64,000 nucleotides of DNA, taken from positions 1 to 64,000 of the forward strand of contig CALVEY010000002.1 in the NCBI GenBank assembly GCA_944326705.1, read 5' to 3'. This document shows positions 55,212 through 64,000 of this stretch, piece by piece. Position numbers and translations under genes: made by a program. The stretch comes from an uncultured Mucispirillum sp. (GTDB taxonomy: Bacteria > Chrysiogenota > Deferribacteres > Deferribacterales > Mucispirillaceae). Within the stretch, counting starts at the first letter, position 1; the number at the start of each line of letters is the position of its first letter. A model generated the notes under the pieces. The model had not been told where the DNA came from, did not search any database, and worked only from the letters and a program-made list of their open reading frames with translations.

Positions 55212-57488
55212 ATGAAATTTGATATTGCAACATTAGAGTTTGAATCTTTTAAAGAATTTTTACTTGATAATTTTGTTTCATCATTTTCAAAATCATCCTT
55301 TAAAGTTATTGATATACTTCATGATATTGAAAGTATCTATAAAAGGCAGAATGAAATAAGGCAGGCTGCAGAATATAGAGAAAGCTTATCATTTATTGAA
55401 GATGATAATGATTTTTTCAGCCTGTTTTATTCTCTTACAGATAAAACAAAATCTTTTGACCCAATGGATTTTGTTATAATAAAAAACTTCCTTGTAAAAA
55501 TATCACAGATAAAAGAATCATTAGAAGAAAAGAAATACTCTTATTTAACAGTTTACAGTGAAAGTTTTGCATCATATCAATATCTAATAGATTTAATAAG
55601 CCAGTCTATAAATGATAAAGGCGCAGTAAAAGATGATGCAACACCAAAATTACAGGAAATAAGATATTCTTTAAATCAGTTTAAAAATAATATTCGCAAA
55701 CTTCTTTCTAATATTTTTAATTCTTCAAATGCTGATAAGTTTATACAGGATAAAGTTATCGTATTAAGAAACGGCAGATACACTATTCCATGCAAAACAA
55801 ATTTCAGCCAGTATATTCAAGGTATTATTCAAGATAAATCTGCAAGCGGGCAGACATTATATATAGAGCCTGCATCAATTGTATCTGAAAATAATGCTAT
55901 GCAGGAATTAATTATTGAAGAATCAGAAGAAATAGCAAAGATTATTTATACATTGATTACTTCTGTTAAATCTTCCTTAGTAGATTTAAATAAAACAGTA
56001 AAAAACTATTCATATTTAATAATGATTTTAGAAACAGGACTTTTCTATTCTAATAAACAGCATACTTTTGGTGAGCTTGGAAACAGTATGGTTTTTTCTC
56101 AGGTTCATCATCCGCTTTTATATTTAAGAAAAGGTGATAATTCTGTACCTATTGATTTTACAATAGATAATCAAGGCGACCATATAATTATTACAGGTCC
56201 AAATACTGGCGGTAAGACAGCAGCATTAAAATCTATAGGATTAAATCACTTAATATCATACTGCGGACTTCCTGTTTTTGGTAAATATTTTAAATTTATG
56301 GCTTTTGAAAGTATACTAGCTGATATTGGCGATAATCAGTCTATTATTATGGATTTAAGTACCTTTTCATCTCACATGGTAAATATTAACAATATAGTAG
56401 AAAAAGCAGACAGTAAAACATTAGTGCTTTTTGATGAATTAGGAACAGGAACAGAGCCAAGGGAAGGGGCATCTTTAGCAGTTGCAATACTTAAATATTT
56501 AAGAAAAAAGGGTGCAACTGTTATCCTTACAACTCACTTTACTGAAGTAAAAAATTATGCACTTAACAGCGATAAGGCATACTTTTATGCAGTAGATTTT
56601 GATTATGATACTTTAAGCCCTAGATATAAATTAATAAAAGATGTTATGGGTAAATCTGACCCTATAATGATTGCAGAAAGGCTTGGATTTAATAAAGAGA
56701 TTATACAAGATGCAGAAGAAGAATTAATGCGGTATAAGTCCTCTATAGAAGTGCAGGTAGAAGAATTAAATAGAATGCTTGCAGAAGCAGAACACACTAA
56801 AAAAATACTTGCAGCAAAAGAAAAAGAGCTGCAGGAAAAAGAAGAAGTGTTTAATGCTGCAAACCAGGAACTGCAGAAAAAACTTAATTCTAAAGAAATA
56901 GAGTTATTAGAAGAAGCATACTCTCTTTTACAAAAAAGCAAAAGACTTGCTAACCAGAAAGAAAAACTTACAAACGAAGAAATAGAAAATGTTATTAAAA
57001 AAACATCATCTAAAATAGAAGATATAAAATCAAAGCAGATAACTATTGAAGATATAAAAGTAAATGATGTTATTTTTCTTGATAAATATAATAGTCAGGT
57101 AAAAATTTTAGAGATTTCCGGCAATAATGTAACAGTAGATTTAAATGGCATGAAAATGAAAATGAAAAAAAATGATATTGTTGGCCATAAAGTAGAGCAG
57201 GTAAAACCTAAAACTGTTAAAATAACTAATAATACAAGCAAAAGCAGCTCTAAAAGAGAGATTGTGCTTGTAGGAAAGCGCGTTGAAGAAGCTCTTGATT
57301 TACTTGAAAAATTTATAGATGATTTACTGCTTACAAGTTATGATAAAGCATATATTGTTCATGGCAGAGGTTCAGGTCAGTTAAGAAAAGCAGTCCATGA
57401 ATATTTAAGAGTTCATCCAAAAGTTGCAAAATATTATTTAGCAGAAAATAATGAAGGCGGTAATGCTGTAACTATTATTGAGCTTTAA
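55212..57488 (+). CDS. mutS2: MutS2 (recombination/ribosome-rescue ATPase with Smr domain)
   Basis: A 758-residue MutS paralog lacking the mismatch-recognition domain. It has core and clamp helices (~1-300), the ATPase with Walker A GPNTGGKTA near 333 and LFDELGTGTEPREGA, a long coiled coil (~510-610), a KOW-like segment, and a C-terminal Smr nuclease domain (~680-758, with HGRGSGQLRKAVHEYL). Known members suppress homologous recombination or split collided ribosomes. Its stop overlaps the carbonic anhydrase stop on the other strand by 4 bp. Confidence 0.94.
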   Translation: MKFDIATLEFESFKEFLLDNFVSSFSKSSFKVIDILHDIESIYKRQNEIRQAAEYRESLSFIEDDNDFFSLFYSLTDKTKSFDPMDFVIIKNFLVKISQIKESLEEKKYSYLTVYSESFASYQYLIDLISQSINDKGAVKDDATPKLQEIRYSLNQFKNNIRKLLSNIFNSSNADKFIQDKVIVLRNGRYTIPCKTNFSQYIQGIIQDKSASGQTLYIEPASIVSENNAMQELIIEESEEIAKIIYTLITSVKSSLVDLNKTVKNYSYLIMILETGLFYSNKQHTFGELGNSMVFSQVHHPLLYLRKGDNSVPIDFTIDNQGDHIIITGPNTGGKTAALKSIGLNHLISYCGLPVFGKYFKFMAFESILADIGDNQSIIMDLSTFSSHMVNINNIVEKADSKTLVLFDELGTGTEPREGASLAVAILKYLRKKGATVILTTHFTEVKNYALNSDKAYFYAVDFDYDTLSPRYKLIKDVMGKSDPIMIAERLGFNKEIIQDAEEELMRYKSSIEVQVEELNRMLAEAEHTKKILAAKEKELQEKEEVFNAANQELQKKLNSKEIELLEEAYSLLQKSKRLANQKEKLTNEEIENVIKKTSSKIEDIKSKQITIEDIKVNDVIFLDKYNSQVKILEISGNNVTVDLNGMKMKMKKNDIVGHKVEQVKPKTVKITNNTSKSSSKREIVLVGKRVEEALDLLEKFIDDLLLTSYDKAYIVHGRGSGQLRKAVHEYLRVHPKVAKYYLAENNEGGNAVTIIEL

Positions 57489-58168
57489 GATTCTTTATTA
57501 TAGTTTACAGGGCATACTATTGTATCATCAAAAAATGTTACTTTGCCTGTAGCTATTCCATATTTTGCACCTACTACAATAAGTTTTCCTGATTCTATAT
57601 ATGGTTTTAATATTGAACTGCTTTTTATTTTATCTACAGTATGATATACATTTAAATCTTCTGCCCGCTCTAATAAATCAAATTTATTATCAGTTTCCTG
57701 TTCTGCTCTGTCTATTGAGGGCTGAACTTCATGAAGAATATCTTTTATATAGCCAAGCTCAGCACCATCATGGTCTTCAATACAGCTTTTAACTGCACCG
57801 CAGTTTTCATGTCCCATAACTATTACTATATCTACTCTGCTGTGAGTAACTGCATATTCTATGCTGCCCATTTCAAGAGCACCTACCACATGACCTGCTG
57901 TGCGGATAATAAAAAAGTCACCCATTTCAGCATTAAATATTCTTTCTGGAGAAATCCTTGCATCAGAACATGTAACTATAACAGCCTGTGGGTTTTGACC
58001 ATGTATAGCCATTTGACGCACTCTTTCTATATTACTAACAGGAGCAGAATGAAGAATATATGATGTAAACTGTTCATTTCCTTCCTTTAAAATATCAAGA
58101 GTTGTGGAATGGTCTTCTACGTGATAATTCCAAAATTCTATAAATGCTTTTAAAAATTTTTTAAACAT
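57485..58168 (-). CDS. Beta-class carbonic anhydrase
   Basis: Interconverts CO2 and bicarbonate using zinc. The 227-residue protein has the ligand motifs TCSDARISPE (Cys-x-Asp-x-Arg) and GHENCGAV (His-x2-Cys), with the usual beta-CA helical N-terminus. Bicarbonate supply would feed carboxylases and anaplerosis. It is a monocistronic gene convergent with mutS2. Confidence 0.94.
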   Translation of the reverse strand: MFKKFLKAFIEFWNYHVEDHSTTLDILKEGNEQFTSYILHSAPVSNIERVRQMAIHGQNPQAVIVTCSDARISPERIFNAEMGDFFIIRTAGHVVGALEMGSIEYAVTHSRVDIVIVMGHENCGAVKSCIEDHDGAELGYIKDILHEVQPSIDRAEQETDNKFDLLERAEDLNVYHTVDKIKSSSILKPYIESGKLIVVGAKYGIATGKVTFFDDTIVCPVNYNKES

Positions 58169-58376
58169 ATATCTCTCAGTGGCTTTATTTATATTATTTT
58201 ATAACATAAATAATAAATAATCAAATATTTATTAATCATTTTTATTGAAATTTTTTGGTTTAAGTCATTTTTTAGTAATTTTTTTAATTAAAATTATTGA
58301 CTATACAAAAGAATTTATATAACATAACAATTTAAATTAGATAATTACAGTTTAAATTTAGATTACAGGAGTTATT

Positions 58377-59690
58377 ATGAATAAAGTGGTAAATGTTGGA
58401 ATAATAGGCTACGGAGTTGTAGGCAAAGGAACTGTTGCCGCTTTAATGGATAATTTTGAGACTGTTAAGCGTAAAACAGGTATAGATATTATTGTTAAAG
58501 GCATTGCAGATACTAAAATTGATACTGTTAAAGATAACTATCTGCCTAAAGTAGATATTTTAACAAAAGATGCAATGGAGCTTATTACTAATAAAGATAT
58601 ACATATAATTGTGGAGCTTGTTGGTGGTTATACTTTTGCAAAAGATTTTGTAAAAGCAGCACTGCAGAATAAAAAACATGTTGTTACTGCAAATAAAGCA
58701 CTGCTTGCTGCTTATGGAAGTGAAATATTTCCACTGGCTTATGAAAATGGTGTAGATATTGGCTTTGAAGCATCTGTTGGCGGTGGTATTCCTATTATAA
58801 GAGTTATGAAGGAAGATTTAGCAGTTAATAATATTAATGAAATATACAGCATTATTAATGGCACAGCTAACTATATCTTAACTAGAATGACAGAAGAAGG
58901 TAAAGAATTCAGCGAAGTATTAAAAGATGCACAAAAGCAGGGATATGCAGAAGCTGACCCAACTTTTGATATAGAAGGAATAGATTCTGCTCATAAGTTA
59001 TCTATACTTTCATCTATTGCATTTTCTACTGTTGTGCATATGGATAAAATATTTGTAGAAGGTATATCAAATATTAAACCTATAGATATAGCTATTGCAA
59101 AAGAGTTTGGCTGTGTTATTAAACTTTTAGCTATTGCAAAAAGACATGGTAATGACATAGAAGTTAGAGTTCATCCTACAATGATACCTTTAACTAATAC
59201 TCTTGCTCAGGTTAATGGTGTATTTAATGCAGTGTATGTTAAATCTGACAAAACAGGTCCTACTCTCCATTATGGACGGGGAGCAGGCAGTGAAGCAACA
59301 GGTGCTGCAGTAGCTGGCGATATTATTAATATTGCAAGAAATATTGCTCAGGGAATAAATGTAAGAGTGCCTGTTTTAGGTTATGTAGAAAAAGAAGAAA
59401 ATATTAATATTATTGATATTAAAGATATTTGTTCAGCTTTTTATATGAGATTAATGGTAGAAGATACTCCTGGGGTATTAGCTCAAGTAGGGCTTATCCT
59501 TGCAAATAATGGCATAAGTGTATCTTCTGCACTGCAAAGAGAAGCAGGTGTTGACTGTGAAGGCTGCGTGCCTCTTGTATTTATGACTCACGAAGTAATT
59601 GGCAGCAGTATAATAAATGCAGTAAAAGAAATAGATTCTAAATCATTTGTTAAAGAAAAAACAGTGATAATCAGAGTGGAAGGCAATTAA
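58377..59690 (+). CDS. hom: Homoserine dehydrogenase
   Basis: Reduces aspartate semialdehyde to homoserine for threonine and methionine. The 437-residue protein has the Rossmann loop GIIGYGVVGKGT (7-18), the substrate region ANKALLA and NGTANYILTRM, EADPTFDIEG, and a C-terminal ACT domain (~352-430, VEDTPGVLAQVG) for threonine feedback. AGGAG precedes the ATG. A TTGACT near 58295 with TATAAC 15 bp on could be the operon promoter. Its stop overlaps the next start by one base (TAATG). Confidence 0.95.
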   Translation: MNKVVNVGIIGYGVVGKGTVAALMDNFETVKRKTGIDIIVKGIADTKIDTVKDNYLPKVDILTKDAMELITNKDIHIIVELVGGYTFAKDFVKAALQNKKHVVTANKALLAAYGSEIFPLAYENGVDIGFEASVGGGIPIIRVMKEDLAVNNINEIYSIINGTANYILTRMTEEGKEFSEVLKDAQKQGYAEADPTFDIEGIDSAHKLSILSSIAFSTVVHMDKIFVEGISNIKPIDIAIAKEFGCVIKLLAIAKRHGNDIEVRVHPTMIPLTNTLAQVNGVFNAVYVKSDKTGPTLHYGRGAGSEATGAAVAGDIINIARNIAQGINVRVPVLGYVEKEENINIIDIKDICSAFYMRLMVEDTPGVLAQVGLILANNGISVSSALQREAGVDCEGCVPLVFMTHEVIGSSIINAVKEIDSKSFVKEKTVIIRVEGN

Positions 59691-60853
59691 TGAAATATAT
59701 AGTATTACTTTGTGATGGTCTTGCTGACAGACCTATTAAGGAATTAGATAATAAAACTATCATAGAATATGCAAATATTCCACATATCCATAAAACTGCA
59801 GAGCAGGGAATATGTGGATATATCCAGACAACACCAGATGGTATGGCTCCAGGAAGCGATATATGCAACTTAAGCATATTTGGCTATAATCCAAAAAATT
59901 ATTATACTGGCAGAAGCCCACTTGAAGCATGCAGTATGGGTATAGAACTTGGTGAAAATGATATGGCTTTTCGCTGCAACACTGTAACCATTACTGATAA
60001 TATTATGGAAAGCTTTACAGCTCACCATATAGAAGAAAAATATGTGGAAAATATTATAAATGCTTTAAATCAGGAATTTCAAGGGGAAGGCATAGAGTTT
60101 TATAAAGGTGTAGGCTATAGAAATTTAATGGTAATCCGTAATGTATCTAATATGGAATTATCTACTACTCCACCACATGATATAAGTGATAAAGATACTA
60201 CTTCTTATGTTCCAAAAGGAAATGGTGCTGAAAAATTAATAGAAATAATGAACAGAGCAAAAAATAAAGTATTTAATGGAAGTATAGATACTGGTAAAGC
60301 TACAAATATTTGGCTGTGGGGGCAGGGTAAAAAACCAGCACTTCCAGCTTTTAAAGATGAATATAAAGTGAAAGGGGCAGTTATCTCAGCTGTAGATTTA
60401 ATTAGAGGAATTGGTGTATGTGCTGAGATGGATATTATTAAAGTTCCGGGTATTACAGGCTATACAGATACTAACTTTAAAGGCAAGGCAGAATATGCAG
60501 TAAATGCTTTAAAAGATTATGACTATGTTTTTATTCATGTGGAAGCACCAGATGAAGCAGGTCATTTAGGAAGTATTAGTGAAAAGATTAAAGCAGTAGA
60601 GCTTATAGACAGCCAGATGATGCCTGTTATTTTAGAAGGATTAAAACAGTATGGCGAATACAGGCTTTTAATTACCCCAGACCATGCAACACCTATTGAG
60701 TTAAAAACTCATTCATCTGAAAAAATACCTGCCATTATTTATGGTTCAGATATTAAGGCAGATGATAATAAAACATATAGTGAGCATATTAAATCGCCAT
60801 CTTTTGATTTAAAAGAAGGTTATAAAATAGCAGAATTATTTATAAAAAATTAA
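59690..60853 (+). CDS. apgM: ApgM-type cofactor-independent phosphoglycerate mutase / proposed homoserine kinase
   Basis: A 387-residue alkaline-phosphatase-superfamily enzyme with metal and catalytic segments LLCDGLADRP, GMAPGSDICNLS, EAPDEAGHLG and TPDHATP. Sequence alone reads as 2,3-bisphosphoglycerate-independent phosphoglycerate mutase of the archaeal type. Its position, overlapping hom by one base and followed by lysC, matches the group annotated as a proposed homoserine kinase (TIGR02535) in genomes lacking ThrB. I favour the homoserine kinase role from context, with mutase as the alternative. Confidence 0.85.
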   Translation: MKYIVLLCDGLADRPIKELDNKTIIEYANIPHIHKTAEQGICGYIQTTPDGMAPGSDICNLSIFGYNPKNYYTGRSPLEACSMGIELGENDMAFRCNTVTITDNIMESFTAHHIEEKYVENIINALNQEFQGEGIEFYKGVGYRNLMVIRNVSNMELSTTPPHDISDKDTTSYVPKGNGAEKLIEIMNRAKNKVFNGSIDTGKATNIWLWGQGKKPALPAFKDEYKVKGAVISAVDLIRGIGVCAEMDIIKVPGITGYTDTNFKGKAEYAVNALKDYDYVFIHVEAPDEAGHLGSISEKIKAVELIDSQMMPVILEGLKQYGEYRLLITPDHATPIELKTHSSEKIPAIIYGSDIKADDNKTYSEHIKSPSFDLKEGYKIAELFIKN

Positions 60854-60875
60854 GTAAAATAAATTGGAGGAATTT

Positions 60876-62108
60876 GTGAGTCTTGTTGTTATGAAATTTG
60901 GCGGCACAAGTGTAGGCAGTATAGAACGCATACGCAATGTGGCAAAAATAGTAGAAAAGAAAAAAGACGAAGGCCATGATGTAATTGTTGCAGTTTCTGC
61001 AATGTCTGGCGAAACTGACAGACTTATCGGTCTTTTAAAAGAAATCACACCTGATTACTCATTAAGAGAATATGACCAGCTTGTTTCAACAGGTGAAACT
61101 GCATGTATTCCACTTGTTACTCAGGCACTTTTAGTTGATGGATATGATGCAATATCATTAACAGGTTTACAAATAGGTATGGAAACAAATAATGCTCACT
61201 CAAAAGCGCGTATTCTTAATATTAAAGGCGATAGAATAAAAAAAGCAATTAGTGAAGGCAAAATAGTAGTTGTAGCAGGTTTTCAAGGCTATAATGTGGA
61301 AACTGGAGATGTTACAACTTTAGGCAGAGGGGGCTCAGATACTACTGCTGTTGCAATAGCTGCTGCTGTAAAAGCAGATGTATGCGAAATATATACAGAT
61401 GTGGACGGCGTATATACTGCTGACCCAAGAATTGTTAAAAATGCTAAAAAATTAGATACTATTTCCCATGAAGAAATGCTTGAACTTGCATCACTTGGTG
61501 CAAAAGTTCTGCAGTCAAGAAGTGTTGAACTTGGAATGAATTATAATGTAGACATTATGGTGCTTTCTTCTTTAGAAGATAAACCAGGCACTCTTGTAAC
61601 ATCAAAGGAGGATAAAAATATGGAGCGTATCGTTGTTTCAGGCGTTACTAGTGATAAAAATCAAGCAAAAATAACACTTTTAGGTGTAAAAGATGAGCCA
61701 GGAGTGGCTGCTCAAATATTTATAGGTTTAGCGGAAGCAAATATAAATGTGGATATGATTATCCAAAATGTTGCTAAAGAAGACGGTAAAACTGATATTT
61801 CTTTTACTGTTCCTAAAACTGATCTTATTAAAGCTAAAGCAGCATGCGAAAAATTAGGACAAGAAGCAGGCGTTACAGAAATATTATCTGATGAAAACAT
61901 ATCTAAAGTATCTATTGTAGGTATAGGTATGAAAAGCCATTCAGGTGTTGCTGCTACTATGTTTAAAGTATTATCAGATAATCAGATTAATATAAAAATG
62001 ATTTCAACAAGCGAAATAAAAGTTTCCTGTATAATTGAAGAAAAATTTACTGAGCTTGCAGTTCGTGTTCTTCATAGTGCATTTATAACTGAGAAACAAA
62101 ATGGATAG
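60876..62108 (+). CDS. lysC: Aspartate kinase
   Basis: Phosphorylates aspartate, the first step to lysine, threonine and methionine. The start is GTG 60876 (410 residues) with GGAGG 5 nt upstream; a TTG at 60864 is an alternative frame start without a site. It has KFGGTSVGS, the kinase loop [15 protein letters not shown] and [14 protein letters not shown], then two ACT domains (~265-400). An internal in-frame start at 61620 suggests alpha2beta2 subunits as in Bacillus. It overlaps cimA by 8 bp. Confidence 0.95.
   Translation: MSLVVMKFGGTSVGSIERIRNVAKIVEKKKDEGHDVIVAVSAMSGETDRLIGLLKEITPDYSLREYDQLVSTGETACIPLVTQALLVDGYDAISLTGLQIGMETNNAHSKARILNIKGDRIKKAISEGKIVVVAGFQGYNVETGDVTTLGRGGSDTTAVAIAAAVKADVCEIYTDVDGVYTADPRIVKNAKKLDTISHEEMLELASLGAKVLQSRSVELGMNYNVDIMVLSSLEDKPGTLVTSKEDKNMERIVVSGVTSDKNQAKITLLGVKDEPGVAAQIFIGLAEANINVDMIIQNVAKEDGKTDISFTVPKTDLIKAKAACEKLGQEAGVTEILSDENISKVSIVGIGMKSHSGVAATMFKVLSDNQINIKMISTSEIKVSCIIEEKFTELAVRVLHSAFITEKQNG
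61620..62108 (+). CDS. lysC: Internal in-frame product of lysC: aspartate kinase beta (ACT) subunit
   Basis: Inside lysC, AAAGGAGG (61604-61611) stands 8 nt before an in-frame ATG at 61620. This is stronger than the site for the full-length protein. Translation from it would give a 162-residue protein, MERIVVSG onward, that is just the two ACT domains. Bacillus and Corynebacterium LysC produce such a beta subunit from an internal start, so a separate regulatory subunit is likely here. Confidence 0.65.
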   Translation: MERIVVSGVTSDKNQAKITLLGVKDEPGVAAQIFIGLAEANINVDMIIQNVAKEDGKTDISFTVPKTDLIKAKAACEKLGQEAGVTEILSDENISKVSIVGIGMKSHSGVAATMFKVLSDNQINIKMISTSEIKVSCIIEEKFTELAVRVLHSAFITEKQNG

Positions 62109-63690
62109 TTCTAATAAAAAAATATTTTTATATGATACTACATTAAGGGACGGCACACAGTCTGAAGATGTAAACTTTACTGTTATTGATAAGATTAGAA
62201 TAGCAGAACGTTTAATTGAGTTTGGTATAGACTGTATAGAAGGGGGCTGGCCAGGCTCAAACCCTAGAGATATGGAATTTTTTAATGCTTTAAAGAAAAA
62301 CCAAAGTATTAATATAAGTAAAATATCTGCTTTTGGCTCTACAAGGCGTGCTAAAAAAACATGTGAAAATGATGAAATCATACAGGCACTTCTTGAAGCA
62401 AATGTTCCTAATATTACTATTTTTGGTAAAACATGGGATTTACATGTGAGAGAAGCTTTAAAAATATCTCTTGATGAAAATATAGATATTATTTATGATA
62501 CTGTCCGCTATTTAAAAGGCAAAGTGGATAAAGTTTATTATGATGCAGAGCATTTTTTTGATGGATATAATGCTAACCCAGAATATGCACTGAAAACTCT
62601 GCTTGCTGCTCGTGATGCAGGTGCAGACTGTGTTGTGCTTTGTGAAACAAATGGGGGCGCTATGCCTGATAAAGTTGCAGAAATAGTTGCAGTTGTTAAA
62701 AATACACTTGGCGATTATCCTTTTGGAATACATGCTCATAATGACTGTGAAATGGCTGTTGCTAATAGTATTGTTGCAGTTAGAGGTGGAGCAAGCCATG
62801 TGCAGGGCACTATTAACGGTTATGGTGAAAGGTGCGGTAATGCTAACCTTTGCTCTATTATTCCAAACCTGCAGCTTAAATATGGCTATAACTGTGTTAC
62901 AAATGAAAGTTTAACTAAGTTAAAAAGCTTATCAGACTTTTTAGATGAAATAGGTAACTTAAAGCATAATACACACAGACCTTATGTTGGTAAATCTGCT
63001 TTTGCTCATAAAGGCGGAGTGCATGTTTCTGCAATCTTAAAAAACTCTAAAACTTATGAGCATATTGCTCCAGAGCTTGTTGGTAATACTCAAAGAGTGC
63101 TGTTATCAGATTTATCTGGTAAAAGTAACTTAATATATAAAGCAAAAGAGTTTGGTTTAGATATTGAAAGCCAGTCTGATACTATACAAAATGTTCTGCA
63201 GCAGCTTAAAGAGCTGGAAAACAGAGGTTTTCAATATGAAGGTGCAGAAGCATCTTTTGAGCTTTTAATTAGAAGGGCAATGAATACTCTGCCGGAATTT
63301 TTTGATATTTTAAGCTATAGAGTAATTGATGAAAAAAATAAATCTTTATCAGTAGCACCTATGGCAGAAGCAACTGTCAGGGTATCTGTTAATGGCGAAG
63401 TGGAGCATACAGCAGCAGGTGGAAATGGCCCTGTAAATGCACTTGATAAAGCAATAAGAAAAGCATTAATCCATTTCTATCCACAGCTGAAAGATATGGC
63501 ACTTGTTGACTATAAAGTGCGTATTTTATCAAGCCATAATGGCACTCAGGCTACAACTCGTGTTCTTGTAGTAAGTCAGGATTCTGTTTCTACATGGAGC
63601 ACTGTTGGTGTTGCAGAAAATATTATTGATGCCAGCTATCAGGCTCTGCTTGATTCCATTATTTATAAGCTTTTAAAAGATAATAAATAA
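62101..63690 (+). CDS. cimA: (R)-Citramalate synthase
   Basis: Condenses pyruvate with acetyl-CoA to citramalate, a threonine-independent route to 2-oxobutyrate and isoleucine. The 529-residue protein has the DRE-TIM metallolyase motifs [21 protein letters not shown] (metal His-x-His) and [11 protein letters not shown], and the C-terminal regulatory (LeuA dimer) domain from ~400. Its wording ([16 protein letters not shown]) fits the CimA branch rather than LeuA. It overlaps lysC by 8 bp and ends the operon before a terminator. Confidence 0.93.
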   Translation: MDSSNKKIFLYDTTLRDGTQSEDVNFTVIDKIRIAERLIEFGIDCIEGGWPGSNPRDMEFFNALKKNQSINISKISAFGSTRRAKKTCENDEIIQALLEANVPNITIFGKTWDLHVREALKISLDENIDIIYDTVRYLKGKVDKVYYDAEHFFDGYNANPEYALKTLLAARDAGADCVVLCETNGGAMPDKVAEIVAVVKNTLGDYPFGIHAHNDCEMAVANSIVAVRGGASHVQGTINGYGERCGNANLCSIIPNLQLKYGYNCVTNESLTKLKSLSDFLDEIGNLKHNTHRPYVGKSAFAHKGGVHVSAILKNSKTYEHIAPELVGNTQRVLLSDLSGKSNLIYKAKEFGLDIESQSDTIQNVLQQLKELENRGFQYEGAEASFELLIRRAMNTLPEFFDILSYRVIDEKNKSLSVAPMAEATVRVSVNGEVEHTAAGGNGPVNALDKAIRKALIHFYPQLKDMALVDYKVRILSSHNGTQATTRVLVVSQDSVSTWSTVGVAENIIDASYQALLDSIIYKLLKDNK

Positions 63691-63695
63691 TATAC

Positions 63696-63723
63696 AACCT
63701 GCTGTTATTCAGCAGGTTTTTTT
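63696..63723 (+). terminator. Terminator of the hom-apgM-lysC-cimA operon
   Basis: AACCTGCTG (63696-63704) pairs with CAGCAGGTT (63710-63718), followed by T to 63723, 6 nt after the cimA stop. Confidence 0.93.
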
Positions 63724-64000
63724 ATGTAATTTGAATATAAAATATTAGACAGCAGATTTTAGAAATTTTGCAGAATTTTTTATAAGATATATATAAAATA
63801 ACTTAAAAACAATATAATTAATAAATTTATATAAATATACTTTATAATATTACAAATATAATATTATAAAATAAATCAATTTTAAAATAGTATATGCTAA
63901 AAAATCTTTAATATATACTAACTTACAGCTAACTTATAGATAAATATAATAAAAATAGTTTTAAGGTAAAATTTGTTTTAATAAGTTAAGTTAAATTTAA
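63724..64000. other. AT-rich intergenic sequence to the window end
   Basis: Very AT-rich, with no open frame of note, no hairpin with a T run and no recognisable operator. It may hold the promoter of a gene beyond the window. Confidence 0.5.

Noticed and set aside
1-64000. CRISPR array, prophage, insertion sequence or replication origin
   Set aside because: No regularly spaced repeats, integrase/transposase, phage structural genes, or DnaA-box cluster were seen on either strand.

Overview
This 64 kb window is bacterial chromosome: AT-rich (about 30% G+C by eye), densely coding and dominated by housekeeping operons. No prophage, insertion sequence or CRISPR array is visible. The organism is a Gram-negative: it has TonB, tripartite-envelope style signal peptides, a lipoprotein, MreBCD/PBP2/RodA and CvpA. 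Several gene neighbourhoods resemble the delta-proteobacterial/Deferribacterota style: ihfA-merR, ntrY-ntrX, a TIGR03960 radical SAM protein after rodA, and hom-apgM-lysC-cimA. A host-associated member of the Deferribacterota such as Mucispirillum is my best guess. It is an inference from gene content and composition, not a database result.

Layout. 1-5130 (-): a TCA operon, aconitase-isocitrate dehydrogenase-citrate synthase, behind a long structured leader (5131-5541). 5542-10085 (-): a four-gene operon with a tail-anchored GNAT-like protein, a 2-hydroxyacyl-CoA dehydratase/double-cubane type protein, its ATP-dependent activase and a CPA2 cation/H+ antiporter. 10214-15175 (+): an unknown exported protein and NtrY/NtrX. 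15176-16910 (+): SOS-controlled lexA-dinB with an evident LexA box. 17275-18711 (+): a repeat-bearing lipoprotein. 19529-23251 (-): merR, ihfA, a SPOR-like membrane protein and EF-G2. 23409-24585: an RRM protein and a PepSY-TM protein. 24867-28125 (+): iron uptake (DtxR-FeoA fusion, FeoB, Cys-rich FeoB partner). 28270-32564 (+): dnaG-rpoD-ogt and a molbindin. 32573-32656: tRNA-Leu(CAG). 32750-41529 (+): the rod-shape operon mreBCD-mrdA-rodA, two conserved unknowns and thioredoxin. 41907-46440 (-): the HspR heat-shock operon with a HAIR operator. 46578-55194: TonB, heme-type radical SAM, CoA-transferase, yaaA, zapE, suhB, DUF805, queC, yqeY and cvpA. 55212-58168: mutS2 and carbonic anhydrase. 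58377-63690 (+): aspartate-family amino acid and citramalate synthesis.

The most unusual content is non-coding. Two convergent intergenic regions (18889-19282 and 23698-24011) carry elements with the same order of stems: a hairpin, an outer stem, a conserved 18-nt box exactly 5 nt inside that stem, an inner stem, a conserved 18-nt loop, then another hairpin. The stem sequences differ almost completely between copies while pairing is kept. That is the pattern expected of a structured RNA or a palindromic repeat family under structural constraint. A third, solo copy of the terminal arm follows dinB (16928-16995). One 314-nt copy lies 19 nt downstream of an RRM RNA-binding protein gene.

Other notable points: a strong in-frame internal start in lysC giving a separate ACT-domain subunit; a four-cysteine linker in the DtxR-FeoA fusion with a DtxR-like palindrome before feoB; a transglutaminase-like lipoprotein with Ala in place of the catalytic Cys; and start-codon corrections supported by Shine-Dalgarno sites for lexA, feoB, lysC, trxA, fusA2, tonB and the GNAT gene.
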